Shown here in pieces: positions 29,711 through 39,122 of a stretch of DNA of 64,000 nt. A program made the position numbers and the translations under genes. Position 1 is the first letter of the stretch. Each line of letters opens with the position of its first letter. This stretch comes from Serratia rubidaea (GTDB taxonomy: Bacteria; Pseudomonadota; Gammaproteobacteria; Enterobacterales; Enterobacteriaceae): the NCBI GenBank assembly GCA_901472405.1, contig LR590463.1:2480001-2544000 (forward strand), written 5' to 3'. The notes under the pieces are model-generated. The model searched no databases, was not told the DNA's origin, and saw nothing but the letters and a program-made list of their open reading frames with translations.

Positions 29711-30706
29711 ATGAAAAAACTGATGCAACAATCTCTGCTGGCGACGCTGATGCTGACCGCCGCAGGCAGTGCGCTCGCCGCAGCGCAGACCACCGCCGAT
29801 TACGCAGCGGCGTTTGACCAGGTTAAACAGGTGAACGCCGGGGTGCTGAACGTCGGCTATGTGGATATCGGCCCGCGCGACGGCGAAGCGGTGATCCTGC
29901 TGCACGGCTGGCCGTATGATATTCACAGCTACGCCCGGGTGGCGCCGCAGCTGGCGGCGAAAGGCTACCGCGTGATCGTGCCCTATCTGCGCGGTTACGG
30001 CAGCACCCGCTTCCTCTCGGCCGCCACGCCGCGCAACGGCCAGCCGTCGGCGATGGCCGCAGACGTGGTGGCGCTGATGGATACGCTGGGCATTAAACGG
30101 GCGGTGTTTGCCGGCTTCGACTGGGGCGCCCGCACGGCCGATATTGTCGCGGCGCTGTGGCCGGAGCGCGTGACGTCGCTGGTGTCGGTCAGCGGCTATC
30201 TGATCGGCAGCCAGGCGCTCGGCAAACAGCCGCTGCCGCCGCAGGCGGAGCAGCAATGGTGGTATCAGTTCTATTTCGCCACCGAGCGCGGCCGCACCGG
30301 CTACGCCAAAAACACCCATGATTTCGCCAGGCTGATCTGGCAACAGGCCTCGCCGGGCTGGTCGTTCAGCGAGACCTCTTTCCGGCAAGCGGCGGCGGCG
30401 CTGGATAACCCCGACCACGTGGCGATCACCATCAGTAATTATCGCTGGCGGCTGGGATTGGAAAAAGGCGAATCCCGCTATGATACTTATGAGCGCAAGC
30501 TGGCCGCGCTGCCGGTGATTAGCGTGCCGACCATCACCATCGAAGGGGATAACAACGGTGCGCCGCATCCCGCGCCGGCAACATACCGGGCGAAATTCAG
30601 CGGTAAATATCAGCATCGCACGTTTAGCGGCAATATCGGCCATAACCCGCCGGCAGAAGCGCCGGACGACTTTGTACAGGCGGTGGTGGACGCCGCCGCG
30701 CTGTAA
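29711..30706 (+). CDS. Exported alpha/beta hydrolase, epoxide hydrolase-like
   Basis: A 331-residue protein with Sec signal (LLATLMLTAAGSALAA). Alpha/beta hydrolase motifs: HGWPYD oxyanion hole, nucleophilic Asp in GFDWGA, GYGSTRFLS after the HGWP strand, and catalytic His in GNIGHNPP. The Asp nucleophile points to epoxide hydrolase or haloalkane dehalogenase rather than esterase. It follows the Tat-exported hydrolase by 26 bp with cgaggaacc as ribosome site at ATG 29711. Both would act outside the cytoplasm. Confidence 0.8.
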   Translation: MKKLMQQSLLATLMLTAAGSALAAAQTTADYAAAFDQVKQVNAGVLNVGYVDIGPRDGEAVILLHGWPYDIHSYARVAPQLAAKGYRVIVPYLRGYGSTRFLSAATPRNGQPSAMAADVVALMDTLGIKRAVFAGFDWGARTADIVAALWPERVTSLVSVSGYLIGSQALGKQPLPPQAEQQWWYQFYFATERGRTGYAKNTHDFARLIWQQASPGWSFSETSFRQAAAALDNPDHVAITISNYRWRLGLEKGESRYDTYERKLAALPVISVPTITIEGDNNGAPHPAPATYRAKFSGKYQHRTFSGNIGHNPPAEAPDDFVQAVVDAAAL

Positions 30707-30787
30707 GGTGTATACAGGCCGCGGCGCCCTGCTGCGGCCTTTCCGGCGTTACGCCGCTCGCCGACCAACCAGAAACAGGGGTTTCAT

Positions 30788-31528
30788 TTGGAGCATATTG
30801 ATAACATCCTCGTGGTGGATGATGACCGCGATATCCGCGAACTGGTCACGGATTACCTGATAAAGTCCGGCTATCGCGCCGTCGGTGCGGCAAACGGCCG
30901 CGAAATGCGCGCGGTGCTGGCCGCCAGCCATGTCGATCTGGTGGTGCTGGATATCATGATGCCGGGCGACGACGGCCTGACGCTGTGCCGCCAGTTGCGC
31001 AGCGACGCGCAACGCAACCTGCCGATACTGATGCTGACGGCGCGCAATGAAGACACCGACCGCATTCTCGGGCTGGAAATGGGGGCCGACGACTATCTGG
31101 TAAAACCCTTTGTCGCCCGCGAACTGCTGGCGCGTATCAAGGCGATCCTGCGCCGCACCCGCGCGCTGCCGCCCAACTTGCAGATTACCGAGGCCGGGCG
31201 CGTGATCGCCTTTGGCGACTGGCGTCTGGACACCGTCAACCGCCACCTGCTGGACAGCGACGACACCATCGTCGCGCTCAGCGGCGCCGAGTACCGGCTG
31301 TTGCGGGTGTTTCTTGATCACCCGCAGCGGGTATTGTCGCGCGACCAACTGCTTAATCTGACGCAGGGGCGCGATGCCGAACTGTTCGAACGCTCTATCG
31401 ATCTGCTGATCAGCCGCCTGCGTCAGCGGCTGCGGGAGGACGCGCGCGAACCCGCCTATATCAAAACGGTGCGCAGCGAAGGCTACGTGCTCGCCGCGCC
31501 GGTGGTGATTAAGGAGGCCAGGCCGTGA
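30788..31528 (+). CDS. OmpR-family response regulator
   Basis: A 246-residue regulator: receiver domain with acidic pocket (VVDDDRD), phospho-acceptor Asp55 in VVLDIMMPGDDG and Lys in DDYLVKPF, then a winged-helix OmpR/PhoB DNA-binding domain (LSGAEYRLLRVFLDHPQRVLSRDQLL, FERSIDLLISRLRQRLRED). The start appears to be TTG at 30788 after acaggggtttca. The last four bases overlap the kinase start. It is the cognate partner of the kinase and probably controls the upstream exported hydrolases. Confidence 0.85.
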   Translation: MEHIDNILVVDDDRDIRELVTDYLIKSGYRAVGAANGREMRAVLAASHVDLVVLDIMMPGDDGLTLCRQLRSDAQRNLPILMLTARNEDTDRILGLEMGADDYLVKPFVARELLARIKAILRRTRALPPNLQITEAGRVIAFGDWRLDTVNRHLLDSDDTIVALSGAEYRLLRVFLDHPQRVLSRDQLLNLTQGRDAELFERSIDLLISRLRQRLREDAREPAYIKTVRSEGYVLAAPVVIKEARP

Positions 31529-32838
31529 GGCTGTGGCCGCGAACGCTGCTGGCGCGTTTACTGCTGATCGTGGCATGCGGCCTGCTGCTGGCCAACGGCA
31601 TGACCCTGGTCAGCCTGATGATCGAACGGATGAGCAGCGCCAAAAGCGTGATGCTGGGCAACCTGGAGTACGACGTGGCGACCAGCGTCGCCATTCTCGA
31701 CCGCCTGCCGGCGGCGGAACGGCCGCAGTGGCTGCCCAGGCTGGCGCGCGGCAATTACCGCTACCAACTGACGAAAGGCGACAGCGGTCCCTATCCCACC
31801 GGTTGGCGCACGCGCGGTGCGGTGCGCTCACTGCAGGAGGCGCTGGGCGGCCGTTACGCCATCAACATCAGCGCCATTCCGGGGCCGCGCGAGCATATTC
31901 AGGTGCACCTGACGCTGCACGACGGCGCCCCGCTGACGCTCGATCTCTGGCCGCGCATGCCGGCAATTGCGCGCTGGCTGCCGCTGGTGCTCGGCGGGCA
32001 ACTGTTGCTGCTGCTGTGCTGCGCCTGGCTGGCGGTGCTTCAGGTGGTGCGGCCGTTTACCCGCTTTACCCTGGCCGTCGATGCGTTGAAACCGACCGCC
32101 GACGCCGCGCAGACCATGCCTGAGGACGGCCCGGCGGAGGTGCGCCAGGCGGCGCGGGCGTTTAACGCCATGCAGGCGCGCATTCAGGATCACCTGAAGG
32201 AGCGCGCGCAGATCCTCGCCGCCATCTCACACGATCTGCAGACGCCGATTACCCGGATGAAGCTGCGGGTGGAGATGGCGGAACAGCCGGCGCTGCGTGA
32301 CAAGCTGCTGGGCGATCTGGATACCATGAGCCGGCTGGTGCGGGAAGGCATCGCCTTTGCCCGCTCGGCGGAAACGCTGGAAGAGCCGCGTCAGCGCGTC
32401 AGCCTGAACGCCTTGCTCGACAGCCTGGCCTGCGACTATCAGGACATCGGCAAAGCCGTCGTCTTCCTGCCGTGCAGCGGCGACGACCGTTTCGCCGTGC
32501 GGCCGCAGGCGTTACGGCGCATCATGACCAACCTGATTGATAATGCGCTGAAGTTCGGCCGCCGGGCGACGGTCACGCTGGCGGCGCCGCAGCGGGGCCA
32601 GGTGACGCTGCACGTGTGCGACGACGGCCCCGGCATCCCCGACGATGAGCTGCAGGCGGTGCTGGCGCCCTTTTACCGGCTGGAGGCGTCGCGCAACCGC
32701 CACACCGGCGGCACCGGGCTGGGGCTGGCGATCGCCGCGCAGCTGGCAAGCCAGATGGCCGGCACGCTGACGTTACGCAACCAGCCGCAGGGCGGTCTCG
32801 ACGCCTGCGTGACGCTGCGTGAAATAACCCCGCCATAA
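31525..32838 (+). CDS. Sensor histidine kinase
   Basis: A 437-residue kinase starting at GTG 31525. Two hydrophobic helices flank a periplasmic loop of about 110 residues (roughly 36-150). After the second helix is a HAMP-like linker (LAVLQVVRPFTRFTLAVDAL), then the H-box ISHDLQTPITRMK with phospho-acceptor His236, N-box NLIDNALKFG, and G-boxes DDGPGIPD and GTGLGLAIAAQL. The signal is sensed in the periplasm. It is coupled with the response regulator by a 4-bp overlap and ends in a terminator. Confidence 0.85.
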   Translation: MRLWPRTLLARLLLIVACGLLLANGMTLVSLMIERMSSAKSVMLGNLEYDVATSVAILDRLPAAERPQWLPRLARGNYRYQLTKGDSGPYPTGWRTRGAVRSLQEALGGRYAINISAIPGPREHIQVHLTLHDGAPLTLDLWPRMPAIARWLPLVLGGQLLLLLCCAWLAVLQVVRPFTRFTLAVDALKPTADAAQTMPEDGPAEVRQAARAFNAMQARIQDHLKERAQILAAISHDLQTPITRMKLRVEMAEQPALRDKLLGDLDTMSRLVREGIAFARSAETLEEPRQRVSLNALLDSLACDYQDIGKAVVFLPCSGDDRFAVRPQALRRIMTNLIDNALKFGRRATVTLAAPQRGQVTLHVCDDGPGIPDDELQAVLAPFYRLEASRNRHTGGTGLGLAIAAQLASQMAGTLTLRNQPQGGLDACVTLREITPP

Positions 32839-32843
32839 TTGAC

Positions 32844-32884
32844 GCGGCGGGCAGAGAAATAATCCTGCCCGCCGCCCTCTTTTC
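32844..32884 (+). terminator. Terminator of two-component system unit
   Basis: An 11-bp perfect stem gcggcgggcag / ctgcccgccgc with a 10-nt loop, then cctctttt, just after the kinase stop. Confidence 0.75.
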
Positions 32885-33309
32885 ACCACTCTCGCTCACG
32901 ATTTTAATTAGTTAACGATAATCAGATTTTTATTATTGAATTTATTAATTTTAATCAAATAATCCTGCACAGGTTAACATTAATTATTATTCAACAAAAA
33001 TATATTAGCTAACGATAAATAAAGCAGAAGATTTAAAATCAACATCTTACCCAATCACTCACTTGCGCTGAATATTTATTTTATGACAGCTTGAATAAAC
33101 CCGCGTTGTTTTCTAGCCTTAATCAGGCTAATGCTTTTTAGCCAGAGATTTATACAACAAATTTCAGCCTTATCGCGCCAATATTCCCGCCGGCGTGACG
33201 CGTTTTCTTTTTCTTTTCGCCAGGGTTATCGCAGACAGAGACGATAAAGAGTTCTATTTATCGTATTCATACGGGGCCGCCCCGTTAATCCGTAATCCAG
33301 GAGATTGCC
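32885..33309. other. A+T-rich leader with repeated element, before PLP enzyme
   Basis: About 420 bp of strongly A+T-rich DNA unlike the rest of the window, likely an H-NS-type silenced or multi-factor promoter. TAGTTAACGATAA at 32909-32921 recurs as TAGCTAACGATAA at 33006-33018 in the same orientation (12 of 13 identical, 97 bp apart), a possible binding site. A ggag near 33300 is the ribosome site of the next gene. No gene is seen here. Confidence 0.55.
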
Positions 33310-34632
33310 ATGATTTCTGTTGAAAACTTAACCCAGGACGTATCAGACGATGAGGATATTTACCGCAACACCACCGGCACCCTGCTGATGCACCTGAAGC
33401 GTTCCGGCATTCGGGACGTGGAGGTGATTGCCGAACAGATGGACGCCCTGCGCCACAGGCAGTCCCGCGAGGGCATTTACAGCTTCGACGCCTTTTCCTG
33501 CCGCGGCAGCGACGCCGCCTCCCCGGTGGCGACCTCACTGGAGGACGCGCCGCGCGACTGCTCCATCTGGTCAACCAACCTGTACCTGGGGTTAAACCGC
33601 CACCCGAAGGTGATTGCCAGCACGATCGAGGCGGTGCGGCAGATGGGCACCGGCTGTGGCACCTCGGCCATCTCCGGCGGGATGAATATTCTGCACCGGA
33701 AAATCGAGGCGACGCTGCAGCGCTGGTTCAACAAGGAAGCGGTGATGCTGTTCCCCACCGGCTTTACCGCCAATCTGGGCACGCTGGCGGCGCTGTGTCA
33801 GGAAGGCGACTGCGTGCTGATCGATGAGGAGTCCCACGCCTCGATCCGCGACGGCATCCGGCAGTCGCCGGCGCGGCGCTGGGTCACCTTTCAGCACAAC
33901 GACATTGAGGATCTGGCGCGTAAACTCGGCGAGGCGCAGCAAACCTGCCGGGGAAAAACCATTGTGATTGTTGAGTCCGCCTATTCGATGAGCGGCGACA
34001 TCTGCCCGCTGGCGGAGCTGGTGCAACTCAAACAGCGCTATAACTTCCTGCTGTTTGTGGATGAGGCGCACGCCTTCGGTATTTACGGCGACGGCGGCCG
34101 CGGCCTGTGCCAGCAGGCCGGCGTCACGGAGCAGGTGGACTTTATCGCCTCCACCTTTTCCAAGGCGGCGGCCTCTCTGGGCGGCTTTGTCGCCATGTCC
34201 CGCCGCTATGCCTCTTACCTGCAGTGGAGCGCCAATGCCTATGCGTTTCAGGCCTGTTTTACCCCGGCCGACGCCGCCGCGGTGCTGGCGGCGCTGGAGA
34301 TTATTGAAACGGAGCCGGAGATCGGCCGTGAACTGCATGAGAAGAACCGCTATATGCGCGCTCAGCTGCAAAAGGCCGGTTTCGACCTGCGCAACAGCCA
34401 GACGCCGATTGTGCCGATCTATATTCCGGATACCAGAAAGCTGCTGAAAACCTGCTTTGAGCTGTACAAGAATGGGGTGTTTTCCGTCCCGGTCGCCCAC
34501 CCGATGGTGGCGGAACATGACGGACGCATCCGTTTTATCGTCAATGCCAGACACAGCTATCAGCAGATTGACCAGACCGTCGCCCTGCTGGCCGCACTGG
34601 CCGAGAAACATGCGCTGTTCGCGCCATCCTGA
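33310..34632 (+). CDS. Alpha-oxoamine-synthase-fold PLP enzyme (AOS family)
   Basis: A 440-residue class I/II PLP enzyme of the alpha-oxoamine synthase group (KBL, BioF, serine palmitoyltransferase, CqsA). Visible: TGCGTSAISGGMNILHRKIE, VLIDEESHASIRDG, DEAHAFGIYGDGGRG with the PLP aspartate, and the internal-aldimine Lys285 in FIASTFSKAAASLGGF. An N-terminal extension of some 75 residues precedes the fold. Family reaction: amino acid plus acyl-thioester gives an alpha-oxoamine. No acyl carrier or partner gene adjoins, so it could be a signal synthase (CqsA/LqsA-like), a small-molecule biosynthesis enzyme, or a KBL relative. It ends in a strong terminator. Confidence 0.7.
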   Translation: MISVENLTQDVSDDEDIYRNTTGTLLMHLKRSGIRDVEVIAEQMDALRHRQSREGIYSFDAFSCRGSDAASPVATSLEDAPRDCSIWSTNLYLGLNRHPKVIASTIEAVRQMGTGCGTSAISGGMNILHRKIEATLQRWFNKEAVMLFPTGFTANLGTLAALCQEGDCVLIDEESHASIRDGIRQSPARRWVTFQHNDIEDLARKLGEAQQTCRGKTIVIVESAYSMSGDICPLAELVQLKQRYNFLLFVDEAHAFGIYGDGGRGLCQQAGVTEQVDFIASTFSKAAASLGGFVAMSRRYASYLQWSANAYAFQACFTPADAAAVLAALEIIETEPEIGRELHEKNRYMRAQLQKAGFDLRNSQTPIVPIYIPDTRKLLKTCFELYKNGVFSVPVAHPMVAEHDGRIRFIVNARHSYQQIDQTVALLAALAEKHALFAPS

Positions 34633-34640
34633 CTCGCGAT

Positions 34641-34667
34641 AAAAAAAGCCGGGGAGATCCCCGGCTT
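34641..34667. terminator. Bidirectional terminator
   Basis: Stem aagccgggg / ccccggctt with a short loop, an A-run before it and T-rich after, between the convergent genes ending at 34632 and 34679. It serves both. Confidence 0.75.
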
Positions 34668-34678
34668 ATGCAAGCGGA

Positions 34679-35512
34679 TTAACCCTGCCGGATAAATGCC
34701 AGCAGATCGGCGTTGATGGTTTCTGCCTCGGTGGTCGGCATGCCGTGCGGGAAACCGTGGTAGGTTTTCAACGTGCCGTTCGGCAACAGCTTGGCCGACA
34801 GCGGGCCGGAAATGTCATACGGCACAATCTGGTCGTCATCGCCGTGCATCACCAGCACCGGCACGGTGATGCTGCGCAGGTCGTCGCTGAAGTCGGTCTG
34901 AGAAAAGGCGACAATACCGTCATAATGCGCCTTGGCGCTGCCCATCATCCCCTGTCGCCACCAGTTGTTGATAATGCCTTCGGACGGCTTGGCGCCGGGA
35001 CGGTTATAGCCGTAGAACGGCCCCGCCGGGATATCATGATAAAATTGCGCGCGGTTGGCCGCCAGCTGCGCCTGCATATCGTCAAATACCGACTTCGGCA
35101 GCCCGCCGGGATTAGCGTCGGTTTTCACCATCAGCGGCGGCACCGCGCTGATCAGCACCGCCTTGGCGACGCGGCTGTCGCCGTGGCGGGCAATGTAGTG
35201 CGCTACCTCGCCGCCGCCGGTCGAGTGGCCGATGTGCACCGCTTTCTGAATGCCGAGATGGCTGACCACCGCCGCCACGTCATCGGCGTAGTGATCCATA
35301 TCATGCCCGTCCCAGACCTGGCTGGAGCGCCCGTGACCACGGCGGTCATGAGCGACGACGCGGTAGCCGTGCGCCAGGAAAAACAGCATTTGCGCATCCC
35401 AGTCATCCGCACTCAACGGCCAGCCGTGGTGGAAAAAGATAACCTGTGCGTCCTTCGGGCCCCAGTCTTTGTAGAAAATTTCGACGCCGTCTTTCGTTGT
35501 GACAAATCCCAT
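34679..35512 (-). CDS. Cofactor-free haloperoxidase / perhydrolase-like esterase
   Basis: A 277-residue alpha/beta hydrolase of the non-heme chloroperoxidase group. HHGWPLS supplies the oxyanion hole, GHSTGG the nucleophilic Ser, MHGDDDQIVP the Asp, and FPHGMPTT the His. Such enzymes act as esterases or make peracids in vitro. Start 35512 has gggagaaatgca. It is divergent, over 400 bp, from the GlxA-type regulator at 35912, a possible controller. Substrate unknown. Confidence 0.85.
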   Translation of the reverse strand: MGFVTTKDGVEIFYKDWGPKDAQVIFFHHGWPLSADDWDAQMLFFLAHGYRVVAHDRRGHGRSSQVWDGHDMDHYADDVAAVVSHLGIQKAVHIGHSTGGGEVAHYIARHGDSRVAKAVLISAVPPLMVKTDANPGGLPKSVFDDMQAQLAANRAQFYHDIPAGPFYGYNRPGAKPSEGIINNWWRQGMMGSAKAHYDGIVAFSQTDFSDDLRSITVPVLVMHGDDDQIVPYDISGPLSAKLLPNGTLKTYHGFPHGMPTTEAETINADLLAFIRQG

Positions 35513-35911
35513 TGCATTTCTCCCTCAGGTTTATGGTGTGAACCAGTTTCGCCAACTGCGCGGCAATGCCGGCGATGGCTCTGTTTAAGGATAGTGGCGA
35601 TATGGACATTCATCACGATGCTATTCCCTATCGCTATGATTAAATGATTAGCTATTTTCAATCAAAATGGTTTAACCGGCAGAGACACCGCACGGTGTCA
35701 ACATGTGCGTTAACCGCCTCAGGGCTGGCGCACGCTGCCTATGGGTTGCCTACGCCGGCCAACCACCGGCTTGTAGTGATAACCTTAAACCTGGCTTTAA
35801 TGTCAATAACTTCAGCAGCGCTTCATATTAAATCACCAGCACTAGCGCTAGCCTCCCCCGTTAAACAAGCGTTATAGTGTCCTTATTCATCTTTTACAGA
35901 CATTATCCGCC
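35513..35911. other. Intergenic region of divergent genes
   Basis: About 400 bp with no gene seen; contains the palindrome CTAGCGCTAG at 35842-35851 and presumably the promoters of both flanking genes. Confidence 0.4.
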
Positions 35912-36889
35912 ATGCATGATTTTCTGATTATCGTCCCCGACGGGGGCATGCTGTTTGAGGCGGCGGGCGTCGCCGATATTCTTACCCAGGCCAACCGCCT
36001 GCTGCCGCCGGATGCGCCCGGCGCCTCTTATCGGGTGACGGTTGCCACCACCCAGACGCACCGGGTAGTGCACGGCGTCTCGGGGCTGAATCTGCTGGCC
36101 GACCAGCGACTGTGCGATCTCGATCCTGCTCGCCCCTACGACACCGTGATGGTGGCCAACAAGGGCCAGTCCGACGCCGAGAACCTGAGCGTGGTGCACT
36201 GGCTGCAGCAGGCCGCGCCCCATGCCCGTCGGATCGCTTCCATCTGCGGCGGCGCGCTGCTGCTGGCGCAGGCCGGTCTGCTGGACGGCCGCCATGCCAC
36301 CACCCACTGGCGGCTGCTGGATCGCCTGCAGGCGGAGTTTCCGCGGGTGACGGTCGACCACGGGCCAATCTACGTGCAGGACGGCGCGGTCTGGACGTCG
36401 GCCGGCGTCAGCTCCGGCTTCGACCTGACCCTGGCGCTGATTGAAGAAGATCACGGTTTTAGCCTGGCGCGGGATGTAGCGCAGGATCTGGTCATGTTCC
36501 TGCGGCGTCCCGGCGGACAGGCGCAGTTCAGCCGCTATCTGCTGCATCAGGCCGGCGACGGCCCGATTTGTCAGCTGCAGAGCTGGCTGGCGGAGAACCT
36601 CACCCAGCCGCTCTCCGTCACCCAGCTCGCGGAGCGCGTTGCGATGAGCCCGCGCAACTTCACCCGGGTGTTTACCCGCGCTACCGGCGTGACGCCGGCC
36701 AGATATGTTGAAGAGGTGCGGCTGAACGCCGCCAGACAGCGCCTGGAGCAGACGACGCTGGGCATTGAGCAAATCGCCGCGGATACCGGCTTCGGCAGCG
36801 GCCTCAACCTGCGCCGGGTGTTCGAGAGGAATCTGCACCTGACGCCGACCGAGTACCGGCAGCGTTTCTGCGCGCGCCATCTGTCCTGA
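35912..36889 (+). CDS. GlxA/DJ-1-type AraC-family transcriptional regulator
   Basis: A 325-residue regulator combining an N-terminal DJ-1/PfpI-like domain (FLIIVPDGGMLFEAAGVADILTQANR; ASICGGALLLAQAGLLDG, elbow Cys in ICGGA) and a C-terminal AraC helix-turn-helix pair (LSVTQLAERVAMSPRNFTRVFTRATG, LGIEQIAADTGFGSGLNLRRVF). Members sense small molecules and activate adjacent catabolic or stress genes. It lies 79 bp before a GAPDH gene on the same strand and divergent from a haloperoxidase. Confidence 0.85.
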   Translation: MHDFLIIVPDGGMLFEAAGVADILTQANRLLPPDAPGASYRVTVATTQTHRVVHGVSGLNLLADQRLCDLDPARPYDTVMVANKGQSDAENLSVVHWLQQAAPHARRIASICGGALLLAQAGLLDGRHATTHWRLLDRLQAEFPRVTVDHGPIYVQDGAVWTSAGVSSGFDLTLALIEEDHGFSLARDVAQDLVMFLRRPGGQAQFSRYLLHQAGDGPICQLQSWLAENLTQPLSVTQLAERVAMSPRNFTRVFTRATGVTPARYVEEVRLNAARQRLEQTTLGIEQIAADTGFGSGLNLRRVFERNLHLTPTEYRQRFCARHLS

Positions 36890-36941
36890 ATTGATTGTTT
36901 ATTGTCATTTACGCCAAAGCGCCGCCGCACTACATTGATGA

Positions 36942-37978
<1,037 letters not shown>

Positions 37979-38011
37979 TCCCTTTGCGCCGGGTTCCGGG
38001 CTATACTGACG

Positions 38012-38036
38012 ACACCGCCGACGGCGGTGTTTTTTT
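38012..38036 (+). terminator. Rho-independent terminator after GAPDH gene
   Basis: Stem acaccgcc / ggcggtgt with a 3-nt loop and seven following Ts, ending before the GrpB gene. Confidence 0.85.
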
Positions 38037-38057
38037 GCCTTCAGCCACGGAGTCGTT

Positions 38058-38675
38058 ATGTCTGCCTCATTTCCCCTCACCGCCGCCGAACGTGAAGCCG
38101 TGATGCACTTCGCCGACGGCGACCCTGATGAAAACCCGTGGGTCGCCGGCAAACCGCGGCAGGAAGAGATCGACGTCGTCGATTATGACCCGCGCTGGCC
38201 GCAGCGCTTCGCGCAGGAAAAAGCGCGGCTGGAGCGCGCACTGGGGCCGTACGCGCTGCATATTGAGCATGTGGGATCCACGGCGGTGCCGGCGCTGGCG
38301 GCCAAACCGATTATTGATATCGATCTGCTGGTGGCCGACCCGGCGAATGAGGCGGGCTATATACCGCCGCTGACCGCCCTGGGCTACGTCCATACCATAC
38401 GCGAGCCGTCATGGTATCAGCACCGGATGCTGCGTCTGGATGCGCCGCAGATCAATCTGCACGTATTTGCCATCGGCAGCCCCGAGCACCTGCGCCACCG
38501 GCTGTTTCGCGACTGGCTGATCGACCACCCCGAAGACCGGCAGCGGTACGTCGCCAGTAAACGGCGCGCGCGGCAAGGCGTGAATACCATGACCGATTAC
38601 AACCGCAACAAGCAGGAGACCGTGCGGCAGATTTACGCGAAAATTTTCGCCGCGTTGCGTAACAGCGCGGATTAA
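38058..38675 (+). CDS. GrpB/UPF0157 family nucleotidyltransferase-like protein
   Basis: A 205-residue protein. The nucleotidyltransferase-like signature HVGSTAVPALAAKPIIDIDLLV occupies residues about 72-93, preceded by IDVVDYDPRWPQRFAQEKARL and followed by LHVFAIGSPEHLRHRLFRDWL. Molecular function is unproven in this family. It overlaps the 3' end of the convergent MerR regulator by 4 bp. Confidence 0.8.
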   Translation: MSASFPLTAAEREAVMHFADGDPDENPWVAGKPRQEEIDVVDYDPRWPQRFAQEKARLERALGPYALHIEHVGSTAVPALAAKPIIDIDLLVADPANEAGYIPPLTALGYVHTIREPSWYQHRMLRLDAPQINLHVFAIGSPEHLRHRLFRDWLIDHPEDRQRYVASKRRARQGVNTMTDYNRNKQETVRQIYAKIFAALRNSAD

Positions 38676-39037
38676 GCGCTCTTCCTCGCCGGTGCGCCGG
38701 CCAGCGTCGCCATCAGCTGCGCCCGCCGCTGTTCCAGCTCTTCAATCTGCCGTTCGATATCCGCCAGGCGTTGATACTGCAGCGCCTGAGTTTCCGGGCA
38801 GAAGGCGGCGCCCTCCACCAGCAGCATGCAGTCCGGAAACGCGCGGATCTCCGCAATGCTGAAGCCGATGGTAATCAGCCGCCGTATCTGGCGCACCTGA
38901 ACGATCGCCCGTTCGGAAAAATAGCGGTAACCATTCTCGCCGCGCGCCGAGGCCACCAGCCCCTTCGCGTCGTAATGACGGATCGCCCGTACGCTGACGC
39001 CGGTTTTTTGCGCCAGCTCGCCGATTGATAACTGCAT
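38672..39037 (-). CDS. MerR-family regulator
   Basis: A 121-residue MerR-type regulator (MQLSIGELAQKTGVSVRAIRHYDAKGLV) with a C-terminal coiled coil (LADIERQIEELEQRRAQL). Two cysteines, in FPDCML and AFCPET, might sense a ligand. Start 39037 follows aggggga. It is divergent from the exported alpha/beta hydrolase at 39123, whose promoter contains a perfect 16-bp palindrome in a long spacer, so this is its likely target. Confidence 0.85.
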   Translation of the reverse strand: MQLSIGELAQKTGVSVRAIRHYDAKGLVASARGENGYRYFSERAIVQVRQIRRLITIGFSIAEIRAFPDCMLLVEGAAFCPETQALQYQRLADIERQIEELEQRRAQLMATLAGAPARKSA

Positions 39038-39057
39038 CTTTCCCCCTGAATAGCCGC

Positions 39058-39089
39058 TTGACTCTGACATTAATGTCAGGGTTTAGCAT
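39058..39089 (+). promoter_or_regulatory. MerR-type promoter with palindromic operator
   Basis: TTGACT at 39058-39063 and a TAGCAT-like -10 near 39084-39089 leave a 19-20 bp spacer, longer than usual and typical for MerR-activated promoters. The spacer contains the perfect palindrome CTGACATTAATGTCAG at 39064-39079. It drives the hydrolase gene at 39123 and also lies upstream of the divergent merR. Confidence 0.75.
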
Positions 39090-39122
39090 AGCCGGGAATC
39101 GTTATTGAGACAGGAGCTTTTT

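Noticed and set aside
33592..34611. 339-codon minus-strand frame over the AOS enzyme
   Set aside because: Exact antisense of an intact PLP enzyme gene with active-site lysine; basic composition.
35903..36880. 325-codon minus-strand frame
   Set aside because: Antisense of the GlxA-type regulator over its whole length.
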